Assembly: GCF_014287515.2 (NCBI RefSeq)
Contig: NZ_CP092473.1
Location: 1,887,001-1,951,000, forward strand
Reading direction: 5' to 3'
Length of the DNA: 64,000 nucleotides
Source: Roseburia rectibacter
Lineage (GTDB): Bacteria > Bacillota > Clostridia > Lachnospirales > Lachnospiraceae
Below are positions 52,412-61,769 of this stretch, piece after piece. Under the pieces are notes generated by a model. It ran no database searches, was not told the DNA's origin, and saw nothing but the letters and a program-made list of their open reading frames with translations. Made by a program: the position numbers and the translations under genes. Numbering within the stretch: the first letter of the stretch is position 1; each line of letters opens with the position of its first letter.

Positions 52412-53590
52412 ATGGATGGAACGATGTCACAGGAAGAAATCAATGCTTTACTGAACAATCCTTCAGGTACAGATGAAAATCCGGAAAATACATTGACAGA
52501 ACAGGAAAAAGATGCGATCGGTGAGATCTCGAATATCAGTATGGGAACAGCGGCAACTACACTGTTTTCACTGGTAAACCGTAAGGTTGAGATTTCCACC
52601 CCAGTGGTTGCGTTTGCAAACTGGAGTGATATATGTGACGCATATGAAAAGCCATGTGTATTTATACGAATTGCGTATACCGTGGGATTAGATGGAAGCA
52701 ATATCCTTGTGTTAAAGGAACATGATGTAAAAGTTATCACGGACCTGATGATGGGCGGTGATGGAACAAATACGGATGGAGAACTTGGAGAACTTCACCT
52801 GAGTGCAATCAGCGAGGCAATGAACCAGATGATGGGCTCGGCAGCAACATCATTGTCTTCCATGCTGAACAAGGTAATTGATATCAGCCCGCCAAGTGCA
52901 GATCTGATAGATTTGCAACAGACAATTGATGAGAGTCAGATTGATGAGTTCCTTGCAGGTGAATTTGTAAAAATTTCATTCCGGTTAGAGATTGGTGATC
53001 TTGTTGATAGTGAGATCATGCAGTTATATCCTGTTTCTTTTGCAAAAGAAATGTGTACAAATGTAACAAGCAATATGGAAGAAGACAGTAATTCCACTGC
53101 AGGAATGAGTGAAAAAGAGAACACCCAGAGTACACCGGCAGCTCAGCCGACACCTGCACCGCAGCCACAACCTCAGATGGCAGCACAGCAGCCAATGATG
53201 GGACAGCCGATGATGGGGCAGCCAATGATGGGTCAGCCGATGATGGGACAATCAATGATGGGTCAGGAGATGTCGCAGATGTATGGACAACAGCAGGTAA
53301 ATGTACAGCCGGCACAATTCCAGGCATTTACTGGAGCAGTACCGGGGAATTTTCAACCGGAAAATATTGATTTGATTATGGATGTACCACTTGAAGTTAC
53401 GGTAGAACTTGGAAGAACTTCCAAATCAATTAAAGAAATACTTGATTTTACACCGGGAACCATTATAGAATTAAACAGGATTGCCGGAGAACCGATTGAT
53501 GTTCTGGTAAATGGTAAATTCGTAGCCAAAGGCGAGGTAGTAGTAATAGAAGAAAGCTATGGTATACGAATTACTGAAATTATAAAATAA
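52412..53590 (+). CDS. fliY: Flagellar motor switch phosphatase FliY (FliN-type C-terminus)
   Basis: A 392-residue protein. The N-terminal MSQEEINALLN is a CheY-P binding peptide. The CheC-like domain holds both phosphatase motifs, DAIGEISN near 30-40 and SEAMN near 135. A Gln/Pro/Met-rich linker follows with five PMMGQ-type repeats (residues about 260-284). The C-terminal SpoA/FliN domain has MDVPLEVTVELGRTSKSIKEILDF. It dephosphorylates CheY-P at the switch. Confidence 0.95.
   Translation: MDGTMSQEEINALLNNPSGTDENPENTLTEQEKDAIGEISNISMGTAATTLFSLVNRKVEISTPVVAFANWSDICDAYEKPCVFIRIAYTVGLDGSNILVLKEHDVKVITDLMMGGDGTNTDGELGELHLSAISEAMNQMMGSAATSLSSMLNKVIDISPPSADLIDLQQTIDESQIDEFLAGEFVKISFRLEIGDLVDSEIMQLYPVSFAKEMCTNVTSNMEEDSNSTAGMSEKENTQSTPAAQPTPAPQPQPQMAAQQPMMGQPMMGQPMMGQPMMGQSMMGQEMSQMYGQQQVNVQPAQFQAFTGAVPGNFQPENIDLIMDVPLEVTVELGRTSKSIKEILDFTPGTIIELNRIAGEPIDVLVNGKFVAKGEVVVIEESYGIRITEIIK
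53189..53263 (+). repeat. Five tandem 15-bp repeats in the fliY linker
   Basis: Units cag-cc(a/g)-atg-atg-gg(n), in frame, encoding Gln-Pro-Met-Met-Gly (last Gln-Ser-Met-Met-Gly). The reading frame is kept whatever the copy number. Confidence 0.85.
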
Positions 53591-53628
53591 AAAACAAAAA
53601 AGAAGAGTTAAAGATAGGAGAGAAAATT

Positions 53629-53988
53629 ATGGCTAAGGTTATGATTTGTGATGATGCTGCATTTATGAGAATGATGATTAAGGACATTCTTACAAAGAAT
53701 GGTTATGAGATTGCAGCGGAGGCTGAAAATGGTGCTATTGCAGTGGAGAAATATCCTGAAGCAAAACCGGATCTGGTATTAATGGATATTACTATGCCGG
53801 ATATGGATGGTATCCAGGCATTAAAGAAGATCAAAGAGATTGATGCAAATGCAAATGTTATCATGTGTTCTGCAATGGGACAGCAGGCTATGGTTATTGA
53901 AGCAATTCAGTCAGGAGCAAAGGATTTTATTGTGAAGCCATTCCAGGCTGAGCGTGTACTTGAGGCAGTAAAAAAAGTAGTGGGTTAG
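53629..53988 (+). CDS. cheY: Chemotaxis response regulator CheY
   Basis: A 119-residue single receiver domain: acidic pair CDDA (Asp8, Asp9), phosphorylation site Asp53 in LVLMDITMPDMDG, switch Ser in MCSAMG, Lys in DFIVKPFQ. When phosphorylated by CheA it binds FliM/FliY. The gene is inside the switch-export operon as in other Clostridia. Confidence 0.97.
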   Translation: MAKVMICDDAAFMRMMIKDILTKNGYEIAAEAENGAIAVEKYPEAKPDLVLMDITMPDMDGIQALKKIKEIDANANVIMCSAMGQQAMVIEAIQSGAKDFIVKPFQAERVLEAVKKVVG

Positions 53989-53989
53989 T

Positions 53990-54361
53990 ATGATTTTATT
54001 AAGCGCTTCTTTTCGAAGTCTGATGCAGCTGATTGGAGTACTGATCATATTTGTGTTTGTTTTGATTATTACCTACTTCACGACAAAGTGGGTAGGTGGT
54101 TTTCAAAAAATACAAATGTCCAAAGGAAATCTTATGGTTCTCGAAACAATCCGGATTGCAAATGGTAAATTTTTACAGCTTGTTAAGGCAGGAGAACAGT
54201 ATTTTGTAATCGCTGTGGGTAAGGATGAAGTAACCAAAATTGCGGAACTTACAGAAGATCAGTTATCAGTCCAGACATCGGATGATATGAAAAATTCACA
54301 GGAAAATTTTCAGGAGATATTTAGTAGACTGAAAGATCATTTTCCGAAAAAGCAGGATTGA
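53990..54361 (+). CDS. fliO: Flagellar biosynthesis protein FliO (FliZ)
   Basis: A 123-residue protein with one TM (about 12-30) followed by a small FliO domain (MSKGNLMVLETIRIANGKFLQLVKAGEQYFVIAVGKDEV). It helps assemble FliP in the export gate. It starts one base after cheY and precedes fliP. Confidence 0.88.
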   Translation: MILLSASFRSLMQLIGVLIIFVFVLIITYFTTKWVGGFQKIQMSKGNLMVLETIRIANGKFLQLVKAGEQYFVIAVGKDEVTKIAELTEDQLSVQTSDDMKNSQENFQEIFSRLKDHFPKKQD

Positions 54362-54368
54362 TGGAATT

Positions 54369-55268
54369 ATGACAAAATTAAAAAAGACATATTGTATACT
54401 GTCATTAATATTTGCAATAGCAGTGTTTGTGGCAGTGTTGTTTGCCTCACAAAACAGAACGACTGTTTATGCAGCTTCCATGGATCCGGACAGCATTGAT
54501 TCGCTGGATAATACAGCAGCGAATACCAGCACAGGTTCAGGTAGTGAGTCAGACAGCAAAGGTGGTCTGTCCATCTCGATAAATAATGATGAGGCGGGGG
54601 TTGCTTCAGAAGTACGTGCATTATTGTTACTGACAATTATTGCAGTGTCACCATCGCTTTTGATTATGCTTACATCGTATACCAGAATTGTAATTGTACT
54701 TCATTTTTTAAGAACGGCAATTGGAACACAGACGGCACCGCCAAACCAGATTTTGATTGGACTGGCATTGTTTTTGACATTTTTTATCATGTGGCCGACG
54801 TTTCAGCAGATCAATGAGAATGCAATCCAGCCACTGGATAATGGAGATATTACCATAGAAAAGGCATTAAAAGAAGCGGAAGTGCCGATTCGCCAGTTTA
54901 TGTATGGACAGGTACAGCGAAAGGATGTCAAGCTTTTCGTGGATATGGCTGGTGACAGTTATGATATTGACAGTGCTGCACTGGAAAAGGAATATGAGGA
55001 ATCCGGGCAGAGTGCATATGATGCGATTCCGATGACAATTATGATTCCATCATTTATAATCGGAGAACTGAGACAGGCGTTCATTATGGGATTTGTTATA
55101 TATATCCCGTTTATTGTAATTGATATGGTAGTTGCATCCGTGCTTATGTCGATGGGTATGATGATGCTTCCACCGACAACAATCTCTTTGCCGTTTAAAA
55201 TATTACTGTTTATACTGGCGGATGGATGGAATCTTGTAATAGGAAGCGTAGTAAAGACGTTTTATTGA
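54369..55268 (+). CDS. fliP: Flagellar export gate protein FliP
   Basis: A 299-residue membrane protein. A signal peptide or anchor (about 8-28) is followed by a Ser/Asp/Asn-rich stretch to about 75. The conserved FliP core follows: LLTIIAVSPSLLIMLTSYTRIVIVLHFLR, GTQTAPPNQILIGLALFLT, MGFVIYIPFIVIDMVVASVLMSMGMMMLPP and LPFKILLFILADGW. It forms the export gate with FliQ and FliR. Confidence 0.97.
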   Translation: MTKLKKTYCILSLIFAIAVFVAVLFASQNRTTVYAASMDPDSIDSLDNTAANTSTGSGSESDSKGGLSISINNDEAGVASEVRALLLLTIIAVSPSLLIMLTSYTRIVIVLHFLRTAIGTQTAPPNQILIGLALFLTFFIMWPTFQQINENAIQPLDNGDITIEKALKEAEVPIRQFMYGQVQRKDVKLFVDMAGDSYDIDSAALEKEYEESGQSAYDAIPMTIMIPSFIIGELRQAFIMGFVIYIPFIVIDMVVASVLMSMGMMMLPPTTISLPFKILLFILADGWNLVIGSVVKTFY

Positions 55269-55270
55269 TG

Positions 55271-55305
55271 ATAACAGAATGTTCGAAGAATGTGCATTCT
55301 GTTAT
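55271..55305 (+). other. Stem-loop between fliP and fliQ
   Basis: Perfect 11-bp stem (ataacagaatg 55271-55281 with cattctgttat 55295-55305), no T run, in an otherwise tightly packed operon. It could tune relative expression or mRNA decay. Confidence 0.5.
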
Positions 55306-55351
55306 AGATACAGATTAAAATGTATATAGATAGCAAAGAGGTGAGAACAAA

Positions 55352-55621
55352 ATGACAGAAGGACAGGTACTTGATGTAGCAAAAGAAGCAATTTATACGA
55401 TTATAATCTGTTCGGCTCCAATGTTGATCATTTCACTGGTTGTTGGTTTGATTGTCAGTATTTTCCAGACGGTTACATCTATTCAGGAGCAGACGCTGAC
55501 GTTTGTTCCTAAAATTATTGCAGTATTTGTCGGACTTATGATTTTTGGATCATGGATTTTGACAAATCTGACAGAATTCGTGACGACATTATGGTCGAAT
55601 TTTAGTATGTATCTCGGTTAG
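55352..55621 (+). CDS. fliQ: Flagellar export gate protein FliQ
   Basis: An 89-residue protein with two TM helices (about 15-38 and 52-75); APMLIISLVVGLIVSIFQTVTSIQEQTL is the family signature. It is part of the FliPQR gate. Start ATG is behind aagaggtg. Confidence 0.96.
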   Translation: MTEGQVLDVAKEAIYTIIICSAPMLIISLVVGLIVSIFQTVTSIQEQTLTFVPKIIAVFVGLMIFGSWILTNLTEFVTTLWSNFSMYLG

Positions 55622-55629
55622 GACGATCT

Positions 55630-56409
55630 ATGTTAGAATATACGTTTTCATTGGCTAATTTTGAAATACTGATATTAATATTGGTTCGCATATCCTGTTT
55701 TGTCTATATTGCACCTTTTTTTGGAACAAAAAATGCGCCCTCGCAGGCAAAGATAGGTTTTTCTTTTTTTGTTGCACTTCTGGTGTATGGTTTTGTTGAT
55801 AAGACAGCAATCGAGTATACAGGTTTGATTGGGTATGCGATAATAGTGTTAAAAGAAGGAATTACAGGGTTGCTGATAGGGTTTGCTGCAAACATTTGTA
55901 ATTCCATTATTTTATTTGCGGGAAATATTATTGATATGGATATTGGATTATCCATGGTGACTGAATTTGACCCGACAATGAATACGCAGGTAACAATTAC
56001 CGGAAACCTGTACAATTATTTTATACTTCTTCTTTTGATTGCAACAGATATGCATCATGTGATTTTACAGGCTGTGGTAGATTCTTTTACCGTAGTCCCA
56101 ATCAATGGTCAGATCTTTAACTGGGATTCACTTGCGGGTTCTATAACACAGTATATGACAGATCTGTTTGTAATAGGTTTCAGGATCTTTCTTCCAATAT
56201 TTGCCTGTATGATGATTTTAAACTGTATTCTTGGTATTCTGGCAAAGGTTGCACCACAGATGAATATGTTTGCAGTTGGTATGCAGATGAAAATACTGGT
56301 TGGTTTTGGAGTTTTATTTCTTACAATTTCACTTTTGCCTGGAATCGCCAGTTTTATATTTACCGAAATGAAAAAGATGATGGTTTTATTTATAGAGGGA
56401 ATGTACTAA
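55630..56409 (+). CDS. fliR: Flagellar export gate protein FliR
   Basis: A 259-residue protein with about six TM helices. LVRISCFVYIAPFFGTKNAPSQAKIGFSF, LKEGITGLLIGFAANI and VAPQMNMFAVGMQMKILVGF are the FliR conserved segments. It follows fliQ by eight bases and completes the gate. Confidence 0.96.
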   Translation: MLEYTFSLANFEILILILVRISCFVYIAPFFGTKNAPSQAKIGFSFFVALLVYGFVDKTAIEYTGLIGYAIIVLKEGITGLLIGFAANICNSIILFAGNIIDMDIGLSMVTEFDPTMNTQVTITGNLYNYFILLLLIATDMHHVILQAVVDSFTVVPINGQIFNWDSLAGSITQYMTDLFVIGFRIFLPIFACMMILNCILGILAKVAPQMNMFAVGMQMKILVGFGVLFLTISLLPGIASFIFTEMKKMMVLFIEGMY

Positions 56410-56410
56410 G

Positions 56411-57550
56411 GTGGAATGGAAAGACAGATTACTATTTGCATATGACCTTCAGTGGTTCGCAAAAGATGGACCCGGAGGGGAAAAAACAGAGCCGGCAACA
56501 GAAAAGAAGTTAAGAGAAGCACGAGAGGATGGTAAGGTTGCAAAGAGTAAGGAACTTACCGCAGCATTTGATCTGATAGTATTGTTCCTCGTGTTGAAGG
56601 TTTTTATTTCGTTAATTGGCAATGGCTTTTTGGAAGTTTTTTATTATGTATATAAGCTGATGCCTGATTTTGTAAGTGTTAATGCGATGGAATCATCTAC
56701 AAAGGAGATTACTTCGTTTTTACATAATGTGTATATAGAAATGTTCAAGATGGCTGCCCCGTTTTTTGTGTTTGGTGTTGCGGTGACAGCCCTTGTAAGT
56801 ATCCTTCAGGTAGGGTGGAAAGTCACGGCTAAGCCGTTAAAACCTAAGGGGGATAAATTTAATCCGATCAATGGATTTAAACGTATTTTTTCAAAAGATT
56901 CATTATTTGAGCTGCTTAAATCTATTTTAAAAATAGGTTTGATCATATATGTTGCTTATACATCCATAAAGGGTGAGGCAAATGATATTTTTATTTTATA
57001 TGACATACCGCTGAATCAGGCAGTTGTATTATGCGGGAATGTTATCATTAATGCAGGTTTTAAAATCAGCCTTGTTTATCTGGTGGTCGGAATTGCAGAT
57101 TTTGTTTATCAGAAACATCGTTTCAATGAAGATATGAAGATGACCAAGCAGGAATTAAAGGATGAGTATAAAAATACTGAGGGAAATCCTGAGATCAAAG
57201 GAAGACAGAGACAGCGTATGAGAGAAGCTTCTCAAAGGCGTATGATGCAGGATGTACCAAAGGCAGATGTGGTTATTACGAACCCGACACACCTGGCAGT
57301 TGCAATCAAATATGATGCCGAGGTGTCAAGAGCTCCGATCGTTATTGCAAAAGGAGAAGATTATCTTGCACAGAAAATTCGTGAAAAAGCAAAGGAAAAC
57401 CACATTGAAATTGTTGAAAATAAACCGTTGGCAAGAATGTTATATGCGAATGTAGATATAGGGGCAGAAATACCGCCGGAATTGTATCAGGCAGTAGCGG
57501 AAATTCTTGCTATGGTATATAATCTGAGAAACAGGGAGGAGAGGTCATGA
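56411..57550 (+). CDS. flhB: Flagellar export switch protein FlhB
   Basis: A 379-residue protein starting at GTG 56411, one base after fliR. The N-terminal GGEKTEPATEKKLREAREDGKVAKSKEL is typical. Four TM helices lie at about 50-230. The cytoplasmic domain contains the autocleavage site NPTH (291-294) in VVITNPTHLAVAIKY, whose cleavage allows the hook-to-filament switch signalled by FliK. It overlaps flhA by four bases. Confidence 0.97.
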   Translation: MEWKDRLLFAYDLQWFAKDGPGGEKTEPATEKKLREAREDGKVAKSKELTAAFDLIVLFLVLKVFISLIGNGFLEVFYYVYKLMPDFVSVNAMESSTKEITSFLHNVYIEMFKMAAPFFVFGVAVTALVSILQVGWKVTAKPLKPKGDKFNPINGFKRIFSKDSLFELLKSILKIGLIIYVAYTSIKGEANDIFILYDIPLNQAVVLCGNVIINAGFKISLVYLVVGIADFVYQKHRFNEDMKMTKQELKDEYKNTEGNPEIKGRQRQRMREASQRRMMQDVPKADVVITNPTHLAVAIKYDAEVSRAPIVIAKGEDYLAQKIREKAKENHIEIVENKPLARMLYANVDIGAEIPPELYQAVAEILAMVYNLRNREERS

Positions 57551-59592
57551 AGAAAGCTGACATAGGTGTTGCACTGTATCTACTGGCTGCAGTCATCTTT
57601 TTTATAGTGCCAATCAGTTCCAATTTACTCGACGTTATGCTGGCACTGAACATTTCAATCGCATTGATTGTTCTTTTTAATACATTGTTTGTAAAAGAAG
57701 TACTGGATATGTCTTTTTTTCCAACATTACTTTTGTTTACAACAATTTTTCGAATTTCCCTGAATGTATCTTCAACACGACTGATCTTAACCACTGGTGC
57801 CCCGGGTAATGTTGTACAGACATTCGGTCAATTTGTTGGTGGCGGTGACCTGATCGTCGGTGCCATCGTATTTATCATTCTGGTTATCATCCAGTTTGTT
57901 GTCATTAATAAAGGTTCTGAACGTGTTGCTGAGGTTACAGCGAGATTTACACTTGATGCGATGCCTGGTAAACAGATGGCAATCGATGCTGATTTAAATA
58001 CCGGAGCGATTACGGAAAAACAGGCGAGAGAGCGAAGAAATAAGATTCAGGAAGAGTCCGCATTCTTTGGTTCCATGGATGGTGCTACCAAGTATGTAAA
58101 AGGAGATGCAGCTGCTGGTCTTATCATCACGTTTGTAAACCTTGCAGGTGGAACTATCATGGGTATACTGCGAGGTGGAATGAGTTTTCAGGAAGCCATT
58201 GAACATTATGGTGTGCTTACGATCGGTGATGGATTATCTTCACAGATTCCTTCACTTCTGATATCGCTTGCAACTGGTATTCTTGTGACGAAGGCATCTA
58301 AGGAAGCTGACTTTTCCAATATTCTTGTCAGTCAGTTATTTGGAATCCCAAAAGTATTATATATTGTAGGTACCACCTTAGCGGTACTAGGAATCGCAAC
58401 TCCGTTGAATACTTTGCTGTTTCTTGCATTTGGAGCAACTTTTATTATTGCAGGACGACAGGTAGATAAGAATATCGGTATTGAGAGCATAGAGGAAGAA
58501 GTCAATACGGCGGAGACGGAAGCGGAAGAGATACGAAAACCAGAGAATGTTGTGTCGCTTCTTCAGGTTGATCCGATTGAACTTGAATTTGGATATGGTA
58601 TTATTCCATTAGCCGATGTAAACCAGGGAGGAGATCTGTTGGATCGTGTTGTTATGATACGACGGCAGATTGCTCTTGAACTTGGTACTATCGTACCGAT
58701 TATTCGTTTGAGAGATAATATTCAGCTAAATCCGAACCAGTATATCATTAAGATCAAAGGTGTGCAGGTAACAGAGGGAGAAATCCTTTTTGATCACTAT
58801 ATGGCAATGAATCCAGGATATGTGGAGGAAGAGATCACAGGTATTCCTACGTTTGAACCTTCATTTCATCTCCCTGCTATCTGGATCACGGAAAGTCAGC
58901 GTGAACGTGCAGAGAGCCTTGGTTACACAGTTGTTGATCCGCCATCGATCATTGCAACACATCTGACGGAGGTGATCCGGTCACATATTGCAGAGCTGCT
59001 TACCAGACAGGATGTGCAGAATCTTGTCAATAATCTGAAAGAGAGCAATCCGGTATTAGTGGACGAGCTGATTCCTAAAATGCTTGGACTTGGCGAGGTT
59101 CAGAAGGTATTACAGAATCTGCTGGATGAGGGAATTTCAATCCGGGATCTTCTGACAATTTTTGAAACGCTTGCCGATCATGCAGCAACAACAAGAGATA
59201 CGGATGTATTGACGGAGTATGTACGTCAGAGTTTAAAGAGAGCGATTTCCAGCAAGTATTTCCCTGCAAATGAAACAACCAGTGTCATTACACTTGATCC
59301 GAAGGTTGAGCAGGAAATTATGGCTTCCGTAAAACAGACGGAGCAGGGTGCATATCTCACACTTGATCCGGAGACAACAAAAGCAATTATGAATTCTGTA
59401 CAGAATGAAGTGACAAAACTTGAAAACATGGGTAAAACTCCAATTGTGATCACATCTCCGATTGTACGAATGTACTTTAAAAAATTAACGGAAGATTATT
59501 TTAAGGACTTGATCGTGGTTTCATATAATGAAATTGAGTCTAATGTAGAATTACAGTCAGTAGGGATAATCAGCAGGGACGGTGACAAGTGA
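57547..59592 (+). CDS. flhA: Flagellar export protein FlhA
   Basis: A 681-residue protein with about eight TM helices in the first 310 residues. RFTLDAMPGKQMAIDADLNTG and GSMDGATKYVKGDAAAG are the FHIPEP-region signatures. The C-terminal cytosolic docking domain has PVLVDELIPKMLGLGEVQKVLQNLL. It forms the export ring that selects substrates. Full length. Confidence 0.98.
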   Translation: MKKADIGVALYLLAAVIFFIVPISSNLLDVMLALNISIALIVLFNTLFVKEVLDMSFFPTLLLFTTIFRISLNVSSTRLILTTGAPGNVVQTFGQFVGGGDLIVGAIVFIILVIIQFVVINKGSERVAEVTARFTLDAMPGKQMAIDADLNTGAITEKQARERRNKIQEESAFFGSMDGATKYVKGDAAAGLIITFVNLAGGTIMGILRGGMSFQEAIEHYGVLTIGDGLSSQIPSLLISLATGILVTKASKEADFSNILVSQLFGIPKVLYIVGTTLAVLGIATPLNTLLFLAFGATFIIAGRQVDKNIGIESIEEEVNTAETEAEEIRKPENVVSLLQVDPIELEFGYGIIPLADVNQGGDLLDRVVMIRRQIALELGTIVPIIRLRDNIQLNPNQYIIKIKGVQVTEGEILFDHYMAMNPGYVEEEITGIPTFEPSFHLPAIWITESQRERAESLGYTVVDPPSIIATHLTEVIRSHIAELLTRQDVQNLVNNLKESNPVLVDELIPKMLGLGEVQKVLQNLLDEGISIRDLLTIFETLADHAATTRDTDVLTEYVRQSLKRAISSKYFPANETTSVITLDPKVEQEIMASVKQTEQGAYLTLDPETTKAIMNSVQNEVTKLENMGKTPIVITSPIVRMYFKKLTEDYFKDLIVVSYNEIESNVELQSVGIISRDGDK

Positions 59593-59593
59593 A

Positions 59594-60874
59594 ATGACCA
59601 TAAATAAGTATCAGGGAAAAACGAAAGAAGAAGCAATTGAAAAAGCAAAACAGGAGCTTGGCGAAGGCGCGGTTGTGATGAATGTTAAGGAGATCAAACC
59701 GACAGGTATGTTTAAGGCCTGGAAAAGTTCCGTGTTTGAGGTTACAGCAGCAAAAGAAGAGAAAGATGATTTTGTAGATCCAAGACAGGTTGCCGATCTG
59801 GCGGCAAAAACAGTTAAAACATTAAATCTTGCAGCAGATGAGAAAATCAGTCCAAAAGAGTTCTCAAATGACAGAACACAGGATATCCTGTCAGGACGTC
59901 TTACAAGTGCACCGGAACTGCATGCACCAGAGCTGCATGCATCAGAGCTGCATGCAAAAGATGGATTGGAGAAAAGACTCGAAAATCTTTCTAATATACT
60001 GGAAAAACAGCTGTCTGCTGAGGAAAGCAGACAGAAGGAAGTAAAGGAAGAAGAAAAAGAACATCAGGTTGTGAACCCGGAGGGATTGCAGTTCATAAAA
60101 ATGCTTTACAGAACGCTGCTGGAAAATGAGGTAAACGAAAAGTATGTCAACCAGATTTTAGACGAAGCAGAGAAAGTGATGCACAGTGGAAGCAGCGTGG
60201 ATGTGATATTGTCAAATGTGTACCAGAAAATGATCTTAAAATTAGGACAGCCGGATACAATCTGTGTTACCGGTAAAAAACCGAGAATTATTTTCTTTGT
60301 TGGCCCGACAGGTGTGGGAAAGACAACAACGATTGCCAAGATTGCCTCTAAGTATAAACTTGAGATGGGGATGAAGATTGCGTTCCTGACAGCGGATACT
60401 TATCGTATTGCTGCTACGGAGCAGCTTCGGGTGTATGCCAATATCTTAGATGCACCGATGAGCATCATTTATTCTTCCGAGGAGATGAATGCCGCGATTG
60501 AAAGAGTCAGTGAATATGATCTCATTTTTGTAGATACGGCAGGTTTTTCCCACAAAAATGATGAGCAGTGCAATGATATGAAAAAAATGCTTGCGGGACT
60601 TGATGAAGCATATGAAAGAGAGGTATATCTGGTAGTCAGTGCGACAACTAAGTATAAAGATCTTCTGGAAATTGCTGACCGTTATAAAGAGATTGCCGAT
60701 TACAAGCTGATATTTACCAAATTGGATGAAACTGAGGCTTATGGTAATATTTACAACATCAAGATGTATTCGGGAGCACCGCTTTCCTACATGACAAACG
60801 GACAGAATGTGCCGGATGATATAGAGGAATTTAATACACAAAAAATAGTAAAACAACTTCTGGGAGGCAGATAA
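59594..60874 (+). CDS. flhF: SRP-type GTPase FlhF
   Basis: A 426-residue protein. ATG 59594 is chosen because GGTGA at 59580-59584 lies about nine bases upstream; GTG 59582 overlaps it and lies inside flhA. The N-terminal B domain contains three PELHA-type repeats (residues 107-121). The NG domain has G1 GPTGVGKTTT at 237-246, FLTADTYRIAATEQL, FVDTAGF and FTKLDE. It controls flagellar number and placement with FlhG. Confidence 0.95.
   Translation: MTINKYQGKTKEEAIEKAKQELGEGAVVMNVKEIKPTGMFKAWKSSVFEVTAAKEEKDDFVDPRQVADLAAKTVKTLNLAADEKISPKEFSNDRTQDILSGRLTSAPELHAPELHASELHAKDGLEKRLENLSNILEKQLSAEESRQKEVKEEEKEHQVVNPEGLQFIKMLYRTLLENEVNEKYVNQILDEAEKVMHSGSSVDVILSNVYQKMILKLGQPDTICVTGKKPRIIFFVGPTGVGKTTTIAKIASKYKLEMGMKIAFLTADTYRIAATEQLRVYANILDAPMSIIYSSEEMNAAIERVSEYDLIFVDTAGFSHKNDEQCNDMKKMLAGLDEAYEREVYLVVSATTKYKDLLEIADRYKEIADYKLIFTKLDETEAYGNIYNIKMYSGAPLSYMTNGQNVPDDIEEFNTQKIVKQLLGGR
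59912..59956 (+). repeat. Three tandem 15-bp repeats in flhF
   Basis: Consecutive in-frame units nc(a/g)-ga(a/g)-ctg-cat-gca encode Pro/Ser-Glu-Leu-His-Ala three times, in the flexible B-domain linker. Confidence 0.8.
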
Positions 60875-60878
60875 TGAT

Positions 60879-61757
60879 ATGGATCAGGCTCAAAATCTCA
60901 GAAATGTAATTAAAGTAAAAAATCAGAGCCGGAAACTGGATGCACGTGTGATTACCGTGACGAGTGGAAAAGGTGGAGTTGGAAAATCGAATGTTGCAGT
61001 GAATCTTGCTGTGCAGATTAGTAAATTAGGAAAGAAAGTACTGATTTTTGATGCTGATTTTGGACTTGCCAATGTTGAGGTTATGTTTGGAGCAGTTCCC
61101 CGTTATAATCTGGGAGATTTTCTGTTCCAGAGAAAGAGTATGACAGAAATCATAACAGAAGGTCCTATGGGGATTGGATTTATCTCAGGTGGAGCAGGGG
61201 TCTTATGTATGAACCAGCTGGCAGACGAACAGATCAGATATCTGATCCGTGGTTTATCTGAATTAGATCAGTATGCAGATGTGATCCTGATCGATACAGG
61301 AGCGGGGATATCAAATCAGGTTATGGAGTTTGTCATGGCGAGTCCGGAAGTTCTTGTTGTAACAACTCCTGAACCGAGTTCTTTGACCGATTCCTATTCA
61401 TTGCTTAAAGCATTATATCATAACCCTTTATTTTCACGCGAACAGACAGATATCCGGATCGTATCAAACCGTGTGGTATCTAATGAAGAGGGACAGCAGG
61501 TATATGAAAAATTGAATTCTGTAGTAGAACAGTTTCTGGATGGTTCTGTGAATTATCTTGGGATGATTCCTCAGGATCACATGCTGGAACGTTCGGTAAG
61601 ACAGCAGAAACCTGTTTCACTGAATGCACCGATGGCAAAGTCAGCAAGAGCATTTGAAACTATGGCAGCGAATCTGATTTTACAGGAACAGAAAATACCG
61701 GATAAACGGTTGGGAATTGCCAGAATGTTTTCAGATTTCTGGTGGCAGAAATACTAA
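60879..61757 (+). CDS. flhG: MinD-like flagellar ATPase FlhG (YlxH)
   Basis: A 292-residue ParA/MinD-type ATPase. The deviant Walker A is SGKGGVGKS (29-37), with switch DADFGLANVEVMFG and DTGAGIS. It activates FlhF GTPase and sets flagellar pattern. An N-terminal short basic helix (LRNVIKVKNQSRK) is the typical FlhF-binding extension. It lies four bases after flhF. Confidence 0.96.
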   Translation: MDQAQNLRNVIKVKNQSRKLDARVITVTSGKGGVGKSNVAVNLAVQISKLGKKVLIFDADFGLANVEVMFGAVPRYNLGDFLFQRKSMTEIITEGPMGIGFISGGAGVLCMNQLADEQIRYLIRGLSELDQYADVILIDTGAGISNQVMEFVMASPEVLVVTTPEPSSLTDSYSLLKALYHNPLFSREQTDIRIVSNRVVSNEEGQQVYEKLNSVVEQFLDGSVNYLGMIPQDHMLERSVRQQKPVSLNAPMAKSARAFETMAANLILQEQKIPDKRLGIARMFSDFWWQKY

Positions 61758-61769
61758 GGAGGAATGGAT

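Noticed and set aside
53189..53263. CRISPR-like repeat array
   Set aside because: Repeats are 15 bp, contiguous with no spacers, and in frame within fliY. No CRISPR array was seen anywhere in the window.
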